A stretch of DNA of 64,000 nt from DDH964 sp963806685 (GTDB lineage Bacteria; Desulfobacterota; Desulfuromonadia; Desulfuromonadales; DDH964), in the NCBI GenBank assembly GCA_963806685.1, contig CAWDZB010000020.1, positions 1-64,000 on the forward strand, in the 5' to 3' direction. Shown in pieces: positions 17,353 to 24,430 of the stretch (position 1 is its first letter; the number at the start of each line of letters is the position of its first letter). The notes under the pieces were generated by a model. That model did no database searches and was not told where the DNA came from. It saw only the letters and a program-made list of their open reading frames with translations. Position numbers and translations under genes: made by a program.

Positions 17353-17445
17353 AATCGGCTCCCGAGCTGGAAAATTCAGGCAGAATATGGTGAACTTGCG
17401 GAACTTCGGCGCGAGCACCGACCTTCCCCCAGCCATCGTCCCAAA

Positions 17446-18774
17446 GTGAATCAACCGCCTATGAACCAGCGCAAGCCCGAAATTCCGGCAGACCCTTCTT
17501 CCGGGGACGCCCGCACCGTCGCTGCCGCTACCGAGGTCCTCGCCGGTAACGGGCAACGGCGCGGCCTGGCACGGCTCCTCCCCTTTCTCGGCCCGGCCTT
17601 CATCGCCAGCATCGCCTACGTCGACCCGGGGAACTTCGCCACCAACATCGAGGGGGGGGCGAAGTTCGGCTACACCCTGCTCTGGGTGGTGGTGGCCTGC
17701 AACCTGATGGCGATGCTGATCCAGGTACTGGCCGCCAAGCTGGGGATCGCCACCGGCTGCAACCTCGCCGAGCTCTGCCGGCTGCACCTGCCCAAGCCGG
17801 TGGTCTGGGGAATGTGGGTGGGAATGGAGCTGGTGGCGATGGCCACCGACGTCGCCGAGTTCGTCGGCGCGGCGGTCGGCCTCAACCTCTTGGTCGGCAT
17901 GCCGTTGTGGCTCGCCGGTCTGGTCACCGCGGTCATCACCTTCCTGATCCTCGCTTTGCAGTCGCGGGGCTTTCGTCCCCTGGAGGCGGTCATCACCGCC
18001 TTGCTCGGAGTGATCGCCGTCTGTTACGTGATCGAGACCTTTCTCGACAAACCAGACTGGGCGCTGGTCGCCTTCCACGCGGTGACGCCGCGTTTCGCCG
18101 GGGCCGAGAGCGTAGTTCTGGCCGCCGGCATCCTCGGCGCGACGGTGATGCCCCACGTCATCTTCCTGCACAGCGCCCTCACCCAGGGGCGCATCGTCGT
18201 CGCCGACCCGGCCCACAAGCGCGAGCTCTACCGTTTCCAGCTCTTCGACGTGACCATCGCCATGTCGGTCGCCGGCTTCGTCAACGCGGCGATGCTGATG
18301 ATGGCCGCCGCCACTTTCCACCGTTCCGGTTACAGCGACATCGCCACCATCGAGGAGGCTCACCGCACCCTGGAACCGCTCCTCGGCGCCGCCGCCGGCT
18401 GGGTCTTCGCCGTCTCCCTGCTCGCCGCCGGCCTCGCTTCGACCACCGTCGGCACCATGGCCGGACAGGTCATCATGCAGGGCTTTTTGCAGCGCCACAT
18501 CCCGGTCTGGCTGCGGCGGCTGATCACCGTCATCCCCAGCCTGGTGGTCATCTTTCTCGGTTTCGACCCGACCCGCACCCTGGTGATCAGCCAGGTGGTC
18601 CTCAGCTTCGGCCTCCCCTTCGCCATCCTGCCGCTGATCATCTTCTGCCAGCGCCGCGACCTGATGGGCGAGCTGGTCAACCGGCGGCTGACCAGCCTGC
18701 TCGCTTGGACGGTGGCGCTTTTGGTGATCGCCCTCAACATCTACCTGCTCTGGCAGACCTTCTTCGGAGCCTGA
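17446..18774 (+). CDS. Nramp-family divalent metal (Mn2+/Fe2+) transporter
   Basis: A 442-residue membrane protein with the Nramp signature residues: SIAYVDPGNFATNIEGG (the DPGN metal-binding loop of TM1) and GATVMPHVIFLHSAL (the MPH motif of TM6). About eleven hydrophobic segments follow. Nramp transporters import manganese or iron with protons; some related proteins carry magnesium, but DPGN/MPH favours transition metals. The start could be GTG at 17446 or ATG at 17461; neither has a good Shine-Dalgarno. It overlaps the downstream Usp gene by TGATG, so the two are translationally coupled. No Fur or MntR site is evident upstream. Confidence 0.9.
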   Translation: MNQPPMNQRKPEIPADPSSGDARTVAAATEVLAGNGQRRGLARLLPFLGPAFIASIAYVDPGNFATNIEGGAKFGYTLLWVVVACNLMAMLIQVLAAKLGIATGCNLAELCRLHLPKPVVWGMWVGMELVAMATDVAEFVGAAVGLNLLVGMPLWLAGLVTAVITFLILALQSRGFRPLEAVITALLGVIAVCYVIETFLDKPDWALVAFHAVTPRFAGAESVVLAAGILGATVMPHVIFLHSALTQGRIVVADPAHKRELYRFQLFDVTIAMSVAGFVNAAMLMMAAATFHRSGYSDIATIEEAHRTLEPLLGAAAGWVFAVSLLAAGLASTTVGTMAGQVIMQGFLQRHIPVWLRRLITVIPSLVVIFLGFDPTRTLVISQVVLSFGLPFAILPLIIFCQRRDLMGELVNRRLTSLLAWTVALLVIALNIYLLWQTFFGA

Positions 18775-19676
18775 TGCCCATGATCCAGCATCTTCTGGTG
18801 CCCCTCGACGGCTCGACCCTCGCCGAATCCGCAATCCCGGTCGCCTGCGGCCTGGCCCGGGCGCTCACCGCCCGCATCACGCTGATGCATGTCATCGAAC
18901 AGGCCGCCGGGGAATCGATCCACGGTGAACGCCACCTGACCGAGGCTGGCGAGGCGACGGCCTACCTGGACGAGCTGCAGCGGCACCTGGCTGCCGACGG
19001 CCTGAACGTCGACTGCCACGTGCATGCCGCGGCGGTGGCCGATGTCGCGGCCGGCATCGCCGCGCACCAGCAGGAACTCCATCCCGACCTGATCGTCATG
19101 TGCACCCACGGCCCGGCGGGGCTCGCCCGGCGCATGCGCGGCAGCCTCGCCCAGCAGGTGGTATCGCTCGGCGAAACGCCGCTGCTGCTGGTGCGCCCCG
19201 ACGCGATGGCAGCGAGTGGCGCCTTCAGCCTGGAGCGGCTGCTGGTCCCCATCGACGGTCGCCCCGAACACGCCGCCGGCTTCGAACTCGCCCTGGAGCT
19301 GGCGGCGACGGCCGGCGCCCGGCTGCAGTTGCTGGCTATCGTCCCCTCTTTGCCGTCGCTGGCCGGGACCGAAGCCACCCTTTCGCGTTTTTCCCCGGCT
19401 GCCTCCCAGAAGCTGCAGGAGCTGACCCGGCAGGGGCTGCAGGACTATCTGAACGGTGCCCTGTCCCAGGCTGCCGAACAGGGGATCGCAGCCGCGGCGG
19501 AAATCCGGGCCGGGAAGGTCTCCGAGGTTATTGCCCACGCCGCCGAGGAGGGGGACGCCGACCTCGTCGTCATGGCCACCCACGGCAAGGCCGGAACCAA
19601 GGCCTTCTGGGCCAACAGCGTCGCCGGGTCGGTGCAGGCCAAGACCCGCCAGCCGCTGCTGCTGGTGCCGGTGTGA
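18774..19676 (+). CDS. Tandem universal stress protein (two Usp domains)
   Basis: 300 residues with two UspA folds. Domain 1 (residues 1-145) runs from IQHLLVPLDGSTLAESAIPV to LIVMCTHGPAGLARRMRGSL and TPLLLVRP. Domain 2 (150-300) runs from LERLLVPIDGRPEHAAGFEL to LVVMATHGKAGTKAFWANSV and QPLLLVPV. The G-2x-G-9x-G(S/T) ATP-binding pattern is present in partly degenerate form in both halves. The ATG overlaps the transporter stop (TGATG). Usp domains appended to or coupled with transporters often modulate them, so regulation of the Nramp carrier is a reasonable inference. Confidence 0.9.
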   Translation: MPMIQHLLVPLDGSTLAESAIPVACGLARALTARITLMHVIEQAAGESIHGERHLTEAGEATAYLDELQRHLAADGLNVDCHVHAAAVADVAAGIAAHQQELHPDLIVMCTHGPAGLARRMRGSLAQQVVSLGETPLLLVRPDAMAASGAFSLERLLVPIDGRPEHAAGFELALELAATAGARLQLLAIVPSLPSLAGTEATLSRFSPAASQKLQELTRQGLQDYLNGALSQAAEQGIAAAAEIRAGKVSEVIAHAAEEGDADLVVMATHGKAGTKAFWANSVAGSVQAKTRQPLLLVPV

Positions 19677-19745
19677 GCAAGGCGAAAGGCGATTCCTGCG
19701 GGACAATCGTTTCCAGTCAATGCCCCTTTCCCCAGGAGGCATGCC

Positions 19746-19955
19746 ATGGACCTGCCGCCGCTCGATTCCCCCACAGCCTTTTTGGACTCCCGCTTCGGCG
19801 ACCTGCCCCATCCCGAACTGCTGCTCAACTATGAAGACTGGCGTCGACCGCGCCGGCGTCCTCTTCCGGCGGGGCAGGGAAGCCGCGCAGCCGGCAGAGG
19901 ACGGTTCCCGCGACGCTCCGGATCAGCGCCCAGAGCCCGTCCTCCCCCTCCGTGA
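19746..19955 (+). CDS. Small protein of unknown function (uncertain C-terminus)
   Basis: A well-formed CAGGAGG site precedes an ATG, and the first 32 residues (MDLPPLDSPTAFLDSRFGDL, then HPELLLNYEDW) look like real protein. The rest of the 69-residue frame turns arginine- and proline-rich and lies over a convincing gene on the opposite strand, so the true reading probably stops or shifts near 19845. I do not recognise the family. It follows the Usp gene by 69 bp. Confidence 0.35.
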   Translation: MDLPPLDSPTAFLDSRFGDLPHPELLLNYEDWRRPRRRPLPAGQGSRAAGRGRFPRRSGSAPRARPPPP

Positions 19956-20067
19956 TGAGCCGGACAACCTCACCCTCCACCCAGTGCCGGGACGTCCCAT
20001 CGAAGTCCAGCACCTCGATCCAGCCGTGCGTGCCGACGGCATAATCGTTTTCTTCCCCGCTCGCCAT
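19825..20067 (-). CDS. Small conserved-looking protein of unknown function
   Basis: An 80-residue acidic protein starting MASGEENDYAVGTHGWIEVL, with GTSRHWVEGEVVRLI and WALIRSVAGTVLCRLRGFP. GGGAGAAGC before the ATG at 20067 supports the start over the longer 98-codon frame. The alternating hydrophobic pattern suggests a small beta-rich domain. It is convergent with the short plus-strand gene and overlaps its end. Function unknown. Confidence 0.5.
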   Translation of the reverse strand: MASGEENDYAVGTHGWIEVLDFDGTSRHWVEGEVVRLITEGEDGLWALIRSVAGTVLCRLRGFPAPPEEDAGAVDASLHS

Positions 20068-20150
20068 TGCTTCTCCCTCGTCGCTGCCGTCAGGGCGGTG
20101 CCCCTGCTCTGAGGTTACCACGGCAGAGCCGGGGTCTCCCGGTGCGGCGC

Positions 20151-20182
20151 AAAAAAGGAGACCGGCCTGGTGGCCGGTCTCC
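20151..20182 (-). terminator. Rho-independent terminator of elbB
   Basis: Read on the minus strand, GGAGACCGGCC, loop ACCA, GGCCGGTCTCC, then TTTTTT. It starts 27 bp after the elbB stop. Confidence 0.85.
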
Positions 20183-20209
20183 GGGAGGAGCAGGGGTTTG
20201 CGGCGGCGC

Positions 20210-20872
20210 TCAGATCATCTCGAGGAGCGCCTTGACGGTCTTCTCAATGCCGTCCGCCGCTTCGCTGATGTGCTCGGCGAGCATGTAGGCGGGACTGGAG
20301 ATCAGCTTGTTGTCGCGGTCAATGACGCATTCCCGCACCGGGCAGGTTACATGCTTGGTCCCCATCTGTTCCAGGGCCTGGGCGGTCCCCTCGTCGGTGC
20401 CGATGGTCAGCTGGTGGGCGAGCTTCTCGTTCCCCAGCACCCGGGAGACCAGCGCCGGGGCGATGCAGACAGCAGCCAGCGGCTTCTTCGCCGCAATGGT
20501 CTCGCGCACCAGGCGGGCGACGTCGGGGTTGACGTCGCAGTCGGCCCCCTTGACCGCGAAATTGCAGAGATTCTTGGCCGCCCCGAAGCCGCCGGGGAGG
20601 ATCAGGGCGTCGAAATCGGCAATTTTCACTTCCTTGATATCGCGGATCTTGCCCCGGGCGATGCGTGCTGCCTCGACCAAAACATTGCGTGTTTCTCCTT
20701 CTGCCACTTCGCCGGTGAGGTGGTTGACGACGTGCAGCTGCGGAACGTTGGGCGCCATGCACAGCGCCTCGGCGCCGGCCCGGTCGAGGGCCAGCAGAGT
20801 TATGACCGCCTCATGGATTTCGCTGCCGTCATAAACACCGCAACCGGACAGGATGACACCGACTTTCGCCAT
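20210..20872 (-). CDS. elbB: ElbB-type isoprenoid biosynthesis glyoxalase (DJ-1/PfpI superfamily)
   Basis: 220 residues. The start KVGVILSGCGVYDGSEIHEA is the ElbB signature, followed by IADFDALILPGGFGAAKNLCNF and the nucleophile-elbow region PLAAVCIAPALVSRVL with its cysteine. ElbB (SCRP-27A) is a DJ-1-like protein linked to isoprenoid production and shows weak glyoxalase activity in vitro; the physiological substrate is unclear. An AAGGAGG site precedes the ATG, a promoter lies about 90 bases upstream, and a strong terminator follows, so it is probably monocistronic. Confidence 0.9.
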   Translation of the reverse strand: MAKVGVILSGCGVYDGSEIHEAVITLLALDRAGAEALCMAPNVPQLHVVNHLTGEVAEGETRNVLVEAARIARGKIRDIKEVKIADFDALILPGGFGAAKNLCNFAVKGADCDVNPDVARLVRETIAAKKPLAAVCIAPALVSRVLGNEKLAHQLTIGTDEGTAQALEQMGTKHVTCPVRECVIDRDNKLISSPAYMLAEHISEAADGIEKTVKALLEMI

Positions 20873-20957
20873 GATGCAAACCTCCTTGGATGCAGGGAAG
20901 AAACAGGGGACGGGGCCGGGGCGAAGAATCTCCGGCCGCGGATGCGGGATACAGCAA

Positions 20958-20985
20958 AGGTTAGAAAATTTGCCGCCGATGTCAA
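20958..20985 (-). promoter_or_regulatory. Candidate sigma-70 promoter of elbB
   Basis: TTGACA (20985-20980), 16-base spacer, TAACCT (20963-20958) on the minus strand. It sits in the gap between the XRE-cupin gene and elbB and would give a leader of about 80 bases. Confidence 0.5.
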
Positions 20986-20999
20986 GCCGCAGGGGAAGG

Positions 21000-21596
21000 T
21001 CAGTCCCGCGAGTAGACCACCGCCACCGCCCGCGGCCGTTCCGGGCCGACAGCGACGTAGCCGTGGGGCTCGTTGGAGTCGTAGTAGACCGAGTCGCCGG
21101 GATGCATGGTCATCACCTTGTCACCGTAATGGAGTTCCAGTTCCCCCTCGAGGAGAAACAGGAATTCTTCCCCCTGGTGGCTGACCAGCATCTCATCCTG
21201 CCAGTTGCGGGCGTCGAATTCGACCAGGAACGGTTCCATGTTGCGCAGACGCTTGCCGACCGCGAGGGAATGGTAGGTGTAGGGGGGCGCCGCGGGGTCG
21301 CCGCCGGCAGTGCGCCGTGGCTGGAGGTGGCGTTCTCCGGCGCGGACCAGGATGCACTTTTCGCTGTCCCCTTCCTCCTGAAAGAAGTGGTGGAGGTTGA
21401 CCCGCAGGGCCTTGGCGATGCGCAGCAGGGTGGCCAGCGGCGGAATGACCTGGTCATTCTCGATCTGCGACAGCAGCGGCTTGGAGAGGCCGGTCGCCTC
21501 GGCAAGCTGCTGCAGGGTCAGTCGCTGCTCCTGGCGCAGGCGGCGGACCTTGCGGCCGATCTCCAGTTCCTTGACTTCTTCGCGGATCCTGTTCAT
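21000..21596 (-). CDS. XRE-family HTH regulator with C-terminal cupin domain
   Basis: 198 residues. Residues 12-70 form a helix-turn-helix (VRRLRQEQRLTLQQLAEATG, LSKPLLSQIENDQVIPPLAT). Residues 125-195 form a cupin with histidines in the metal/ligand positions (VSHQGEEFLFLLEGELELHY, HPGDSVYYDSNEPHGYV). Such proteins sense a small ligand and repress nearby genes, as PuuR-like regulators do; the ligand here is unknown. The start at 21596 follows AAGGG; upstream in-frame codons are noncoding. A 13-bp palindrome between its promoter and start suggests autoregulation. Confidence 0.88.
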   Translation of the reverse strand: MNRIREEVKELEIGRKVRRLRQEQRLTLQQLAEATGLSKPLLSQIENDQVIPPLATLLRIAKALRVNLHHFFQEEGDSEKCILVRAGERHLQPRRTAGGDPAAPPYTYHSLAVGKRLRNMEPFLVEFDARNWQDEMLVSHQGEEFLFLLEGELELHYGDKVMTMHPGDSVYYDSNEPHGYVAVGPERPRAVAVVYSRD

Positions 21597-21606
21597 GCCC
21601 TTATCC

Positions 21607-21619
21607 TCAATATTATTGA
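21607..21619. promoter_or_regulatory. 13-bp palindrome, candidate operator of the XRE-cupin gene
   Basis: TCAATA-T-TATTGA, a perfect inverted repeat lying between the putative -10 box and the start codon. XRE regulators usually bind such palindromes, so autorepression is plausible. Confidence 0.45.
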
Positions 21620-21624
21620 CCAAT

Positions 21625-21653
21625 TTACTACCTGCGGTGGCCTGGGAAGTCAA
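21625..21653 (-). promoter_or_regulatory. Candidate promoter of the XRE-cupin gene
   Basis: TTGACT (21653-21648), 17-base spacer, TAGTAA (21630-21625) on the minus strand, about 30 bases before the ATG. The -35 is good and the -10 is weak. Confidence 0.4.
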
Positions 21654-21739
21654 GGCCTTTGTCGGTTGTCCCCACGGCGGGTGGGTTTTCACCGGCGGCT
21701 ATGCTATCCTGCCCCGAATCGCTGAGGGGAGGAGGTTCG

Positions 21740-22119
21740 ATGACGGACCAGTTTCTGGCCCTGGCGGGGATTCGCAGCGTGCTCTTCGATCTCGACGGCA
21801 CCCTGCTGCGGGTCGAAATGAACGAATTCATTCCCGGCTGGATCGGCGAACTCGCCGACTATTTCGCACCGGGTGCTACCTGAGCACTTTGCCTACACCC
21901 TGCTGGAGGCAATTCGTGCCCTGCTCGCCGGGGCGGGGGGAAAAGGCAGCGGCGAGCAAGCAGATGCTGGCCAACGTCAAGCGGCAGCTAGGTATTACCC
22001 CGTCCAATTTCGCGCCCGGTTCGGGTGCTTCGTCAGCAGCCACACCGACCTCTGCCGGCTCCCTGGCCAGTTCGCTGCAACCGGCCGAACGAATTGACAG
22101 AATGGCGGTTTTCGGCTAG
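21740..22119 (+). pseudogene. HAD-superfamily hydrolase remnant
   Basis: Starts convincingly after GGGGAGGAGG: residues IRSVLFDLDGTLLRVEMNEF contain HAD motif I, followed by IPGWIGELADYFAPG. The frame then stops at 21883. The next frame gives VLPEHFAYTLLEAIRALLAG, a plausible continuation, and after about 21945 a third frame gives SKQMLANVKRQLGITP and a serine/alanine-rich tail. No HAD motifs II-IV are found before 22119, so the gene is truncated as well as frameshifted. It may be a remnant, or a genuinely damaged region of the assembly. Confidence 0.55.
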
Positions 22120-22307
22120 TCTGCGCACTGGCTGCGGGGCTTCGCTCATGTCCGGAGGAGGCCTGTCCGGGGACCATGGCGGTGACAGTGCCCTCCCGAC
22201 GCCTCCACTCTGGCGGTCGGCCTCGCTTCCCGGTGCTGCCGACCGGGTCCGCACCGGGTGCCGGATGTCAATCTTGCAGACTGCCAACCTTCAGACAGGG
22301 AGGATGC

Positions 22308-22577
22308 ATGGCCAGGCTTGTGGATAAACCCGATCTCGCCTTTCGCTTGGCGCGCGCGATCGTCTCGGATATCGCCCTCTACAACCAGGAAAAGGTTCGG
22401 GATGGGATCAAGAACGATAATATTTTCGACCTGTTGTCGGAGGAGCTCCAGGAAGGTCGCGACCATTTCCACACCCGGGTCTCCCCGGAAATGAAAGATC
22501 GCGATCACCTCTACGACCGCGCGGTGGTCGACGTCATGATTCGCCAGGCCGGAAAGATCGAGAGTTCAATCTGGTAA
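22308..22577 (+). CDS. Small conserved-type hypothetical protein upstream of rluD
   Basis: 89 residues, charged and helical: DKPDLAFRLARAIVSDIALY, then NQEKVRDGIKNDNIFDLL and DRAVVDVMIRQAGKIESSIW. GGGAGGATGC precedes the ATG at 22308. The stop abuts the rluD ATG directly (TAAATG), so the two are one transcript. I do not recognise a named family. The 188 bases between it and the HAD remnant hold no gene. Confidence 0.65.
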   Translation: MARLVDKPDLAFRLARAIVSDIALYNQEKVRDGIKNDNIFDLLSEELQEGRDHFHTRVSPEMKDRDHLYDRAVVDVMIRQAGKIESSIW

Positions 22578-23585
22578 ATGAAGCGGGTGTTCGACTTTCC
22601 TCCCGGGCGGGTTCCAGAGCGGCTCGACCGCTTCCTTGCCGAGGTCCTTCCCGAAGTAACCCGCTCCCAGCTCAAGCGGTTGATTGACGAGGGGCAAGTG
22701 CTACTCACCGGAGCCCCGGTTAAACCCGGGCTGAAGCTACGCGGCGGCGAGCGGCTCAGCGTCAACCTGCCGGAACCGGTGCAGGTCGAAGCCCGGCCCG
22801 AGAATATCCCGCTGACCATACTTTACGAGGATGCCCACCTGATCGTGGTCGACAAGCCGGCCGGTCTGGTAGTGCACCCGGCCCCTGGCCACCAGGGCGG
22901 CACCCTGGTCAATGCGCTGCTCCACCACTGTCACGACCTCGCCGGCATCGGCGGCAGCCTTCGACCGGGGATCGTCCATCGCCTCGACAAGGAGACCTCC
23001 GGGGTGCTGGTCGCCACCAAGGACGACGCCACCCACAACGGCCTGGCCAGGCAGTTCAAGCTCCACACCATTCATCGCCGCTACCTGGCCCTGGTCCATG
23101 GTTTGATGGAGGCCAATAGCGGAACCGTCGATCGCGCTATCGGCCGCCATCCGACGGAACGCAAGAAGATGAGCAGCAGCTCCCGCAGCGGCCGGCGTGC
23201 CGTTACCCACTGGCAGGTCCGGCAGCGATTTACCGCCGACCGCCTGACCCTGCTTGAGCTGCGCCTGGAAACCGGCCGTACCCACCAGATCCGGGTGCAC
23301 CTTTCGGAGCTGGGGTTCCCGGTGGTCGGCGATCCGGTTTACGGCCGTTCCGGCCGGCTGCGGACGATCGACGACCCTCGGCTGCTCATCCTGTTGTCGC
23401 GGCTGCAGCGCCAGTTTCTGCATGCCCGGCTGCTCGGCTTCGTGCATCCCGTCACTGCGACCTACATGGAGTTCGAAAGCCCCCCGCCGGCGGAGTTGGC
23501 CGGCATCCTCTCCTATCTAGAAGCCAAGTACCGGGCCGCTGCGGCAGACGCTCCACCGCCCGGCTCCACGGAGTCCCCGCAATGA
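22578..23585 (+). CDS. rluD: RluA/RluD-family 23S rRNA pseudouridine synthase
   Basis: 335 residues. Residues 14-70 are an S4 RNA-binding domain (RLDRFLAEVLPEVTRSQLKR). The catalytic block is GIVHRLDKETSGVLVATKDD with the nucleophile Asp137, followed by RRYLALVHGLM and LETGRTHQIRVHLSELGFPV. Size and the N-terminal S4 domain favour RluD (positions 1911/1915/1917 of 23S rRNA); RluD and RlmH modify the same helix. The last codons overlap pgeF by ATGA. Close linkage of rluD with the YfiH-type gene also occurs in E. coli. Confidence 0.9.
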   Translation: MKRVFDFPPGRVPERLDRFLAEVLPEVTRSQLKRLIDEGQVLLTGAPVKPGLKLRGGERLSVNLPEPVQVEARPENIPLTILYEDAHLIVVDKPAGLVVHPAPGHQGGTLVNALLHHCHDLAGIGGSLRPGIVHRLDKETSGVLVATKDDATHNGLARQFKLHTIHRRYLALVHGLMEANSGTVDRAIGRHPTERKKMSSSSRSGRRAVTHWQVRQRFTADRLTLLELRLETGRTHQIRVHLSELGFPVVGDPVYGRSGRLRTIDDPRLLILLSRLQRQFLHARLLGFVHPVTATYMEFESPPPAELAGILSYLEAKYRAAAADAPPPGSTESPQ

Positions 23586-24382
23586 AACTCGTCCGCCAGG
23601 GAAAGATCAACTACCTGCAGCCCGCCTGGGCCGGCCAACACCCGGTGCACGCCGGTTTCACCACCCGCAACGGCGGGGTCAGCCGCCCGCCCTTCAATTC
23701 CCTGAACCTCGGCTACAATACCGAGGACCTTCTTTCCAACGTGGAAGGGAACCGTTCGACCCTGGCCCGGGCCTTCGACCTGCAGCCGCACATGCTTCTC
23801 ACCATCCGGCAGGTCCACGGCAACGACATCCTGGTCATCGATCAGCCCAATCCCGATCTCTCCCATTTTCTCGATATCGAGTGCGATGCCATCGTCACCG
23901 ACCAGCCGGGGATCATGATCGGCATCCTGGTCGCCGACTGTTTTCCGGTGCTTCTCTATGACCCGCAGCTGCAGGTGGCGGCTTCGGTGCATGTCGGCTG
24001 GCGGGGCGCCGCGGCCGGGATCATCGGGCGCACCGTGAGCGCCATGCAAAAACTCTTCGGCTGCCGGCCCGAGAGCCTTTTGGCTGCCATCGGTCCCGGC
24101 ATCGGCGCCCACCGCTACGAGGTCGACCGGCCGGTTCGCGAGGCCTTCCGCGGTGGCAGCGGCGGCTGGGAGGAGATCGCCAAGGAGGTGGCTCTCGGCA
24201 AGTGGCTGCTCGATCTGCGCCACAGCTGCCAGCTGCAGTTGGGGGCGGCCGGGCTGCTGCCGGAGCGGGTCACGGCGGCCGCGGAGTGTACTTGCTGCCA
24301 TCGGGAGCTGTTCTTTTCCTACCGGCGCGACAATGGCCAGACGGGACGGCAGCTCGGATTCATCGGTCTGCAAGAACGCTAG
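23582..24382 (+). CDS. pgeF: Peptidoglycan editing factor PgeF (YfiH/laccase-domain family)
   Basis: 266 residues of the DUF152/YfiH family. Signatures: HAGFTTRNGGVSRPPFNSLN, IRQVHGNDILVI, IMIGILVADCFPVLLYD, VHVGWRGAAAGII and the C-terminal CTCCHRELFFSYRRD. The Cys-His residues (ADCFP, VHVGWRG, CTCCH) form the metal-binding active site. Family members remove wrongly incorporated residues from muropeptide precursors and can show purine nucleosidase or polyphenol oxidase activity in vitro. It overlaps rluD by 4 bp. Confidence 0.9.
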   Translation: MKLVRQGKINYLQPAWAGQHPVHAGFTTRNGGVSRPPFNSLNLGYNTEDLLSNVEGNRSTLARAFDLQPHMLLTIRQVHGNDILVIDQPNPDLSHFLDIECDAIVTDQPGIMIGILVADCFPVLLYDPQLQVAASVHVGWRGAAAGIIGRTVSAMQKLFGCRPESLLAAIGPGIGAHRYEVDRPVREAFRGGSGGWEEIAKEVALGKWLLDLRHSCQLQLGAAGLLPERVTAAAECTCCHRELFFSYRRDNGQTGRQLGFIGLQER

Positions 24383-24430
24383 CGGCGGTATCCGGTCCCG
24401 GCGCCGGAGGGGGGAGGAGAAGCAGGGATT

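Noticed and set aside
15922..18834. 970-codon open frame on the minus strand across the permease and Nramp genes
   Set aside because: Antisense shadow in GC-rich DNA: composition is Gln/Gly/Arg/Asp-rich without domains, while the plus strand encodes clear FtsX and Nramp proteins.
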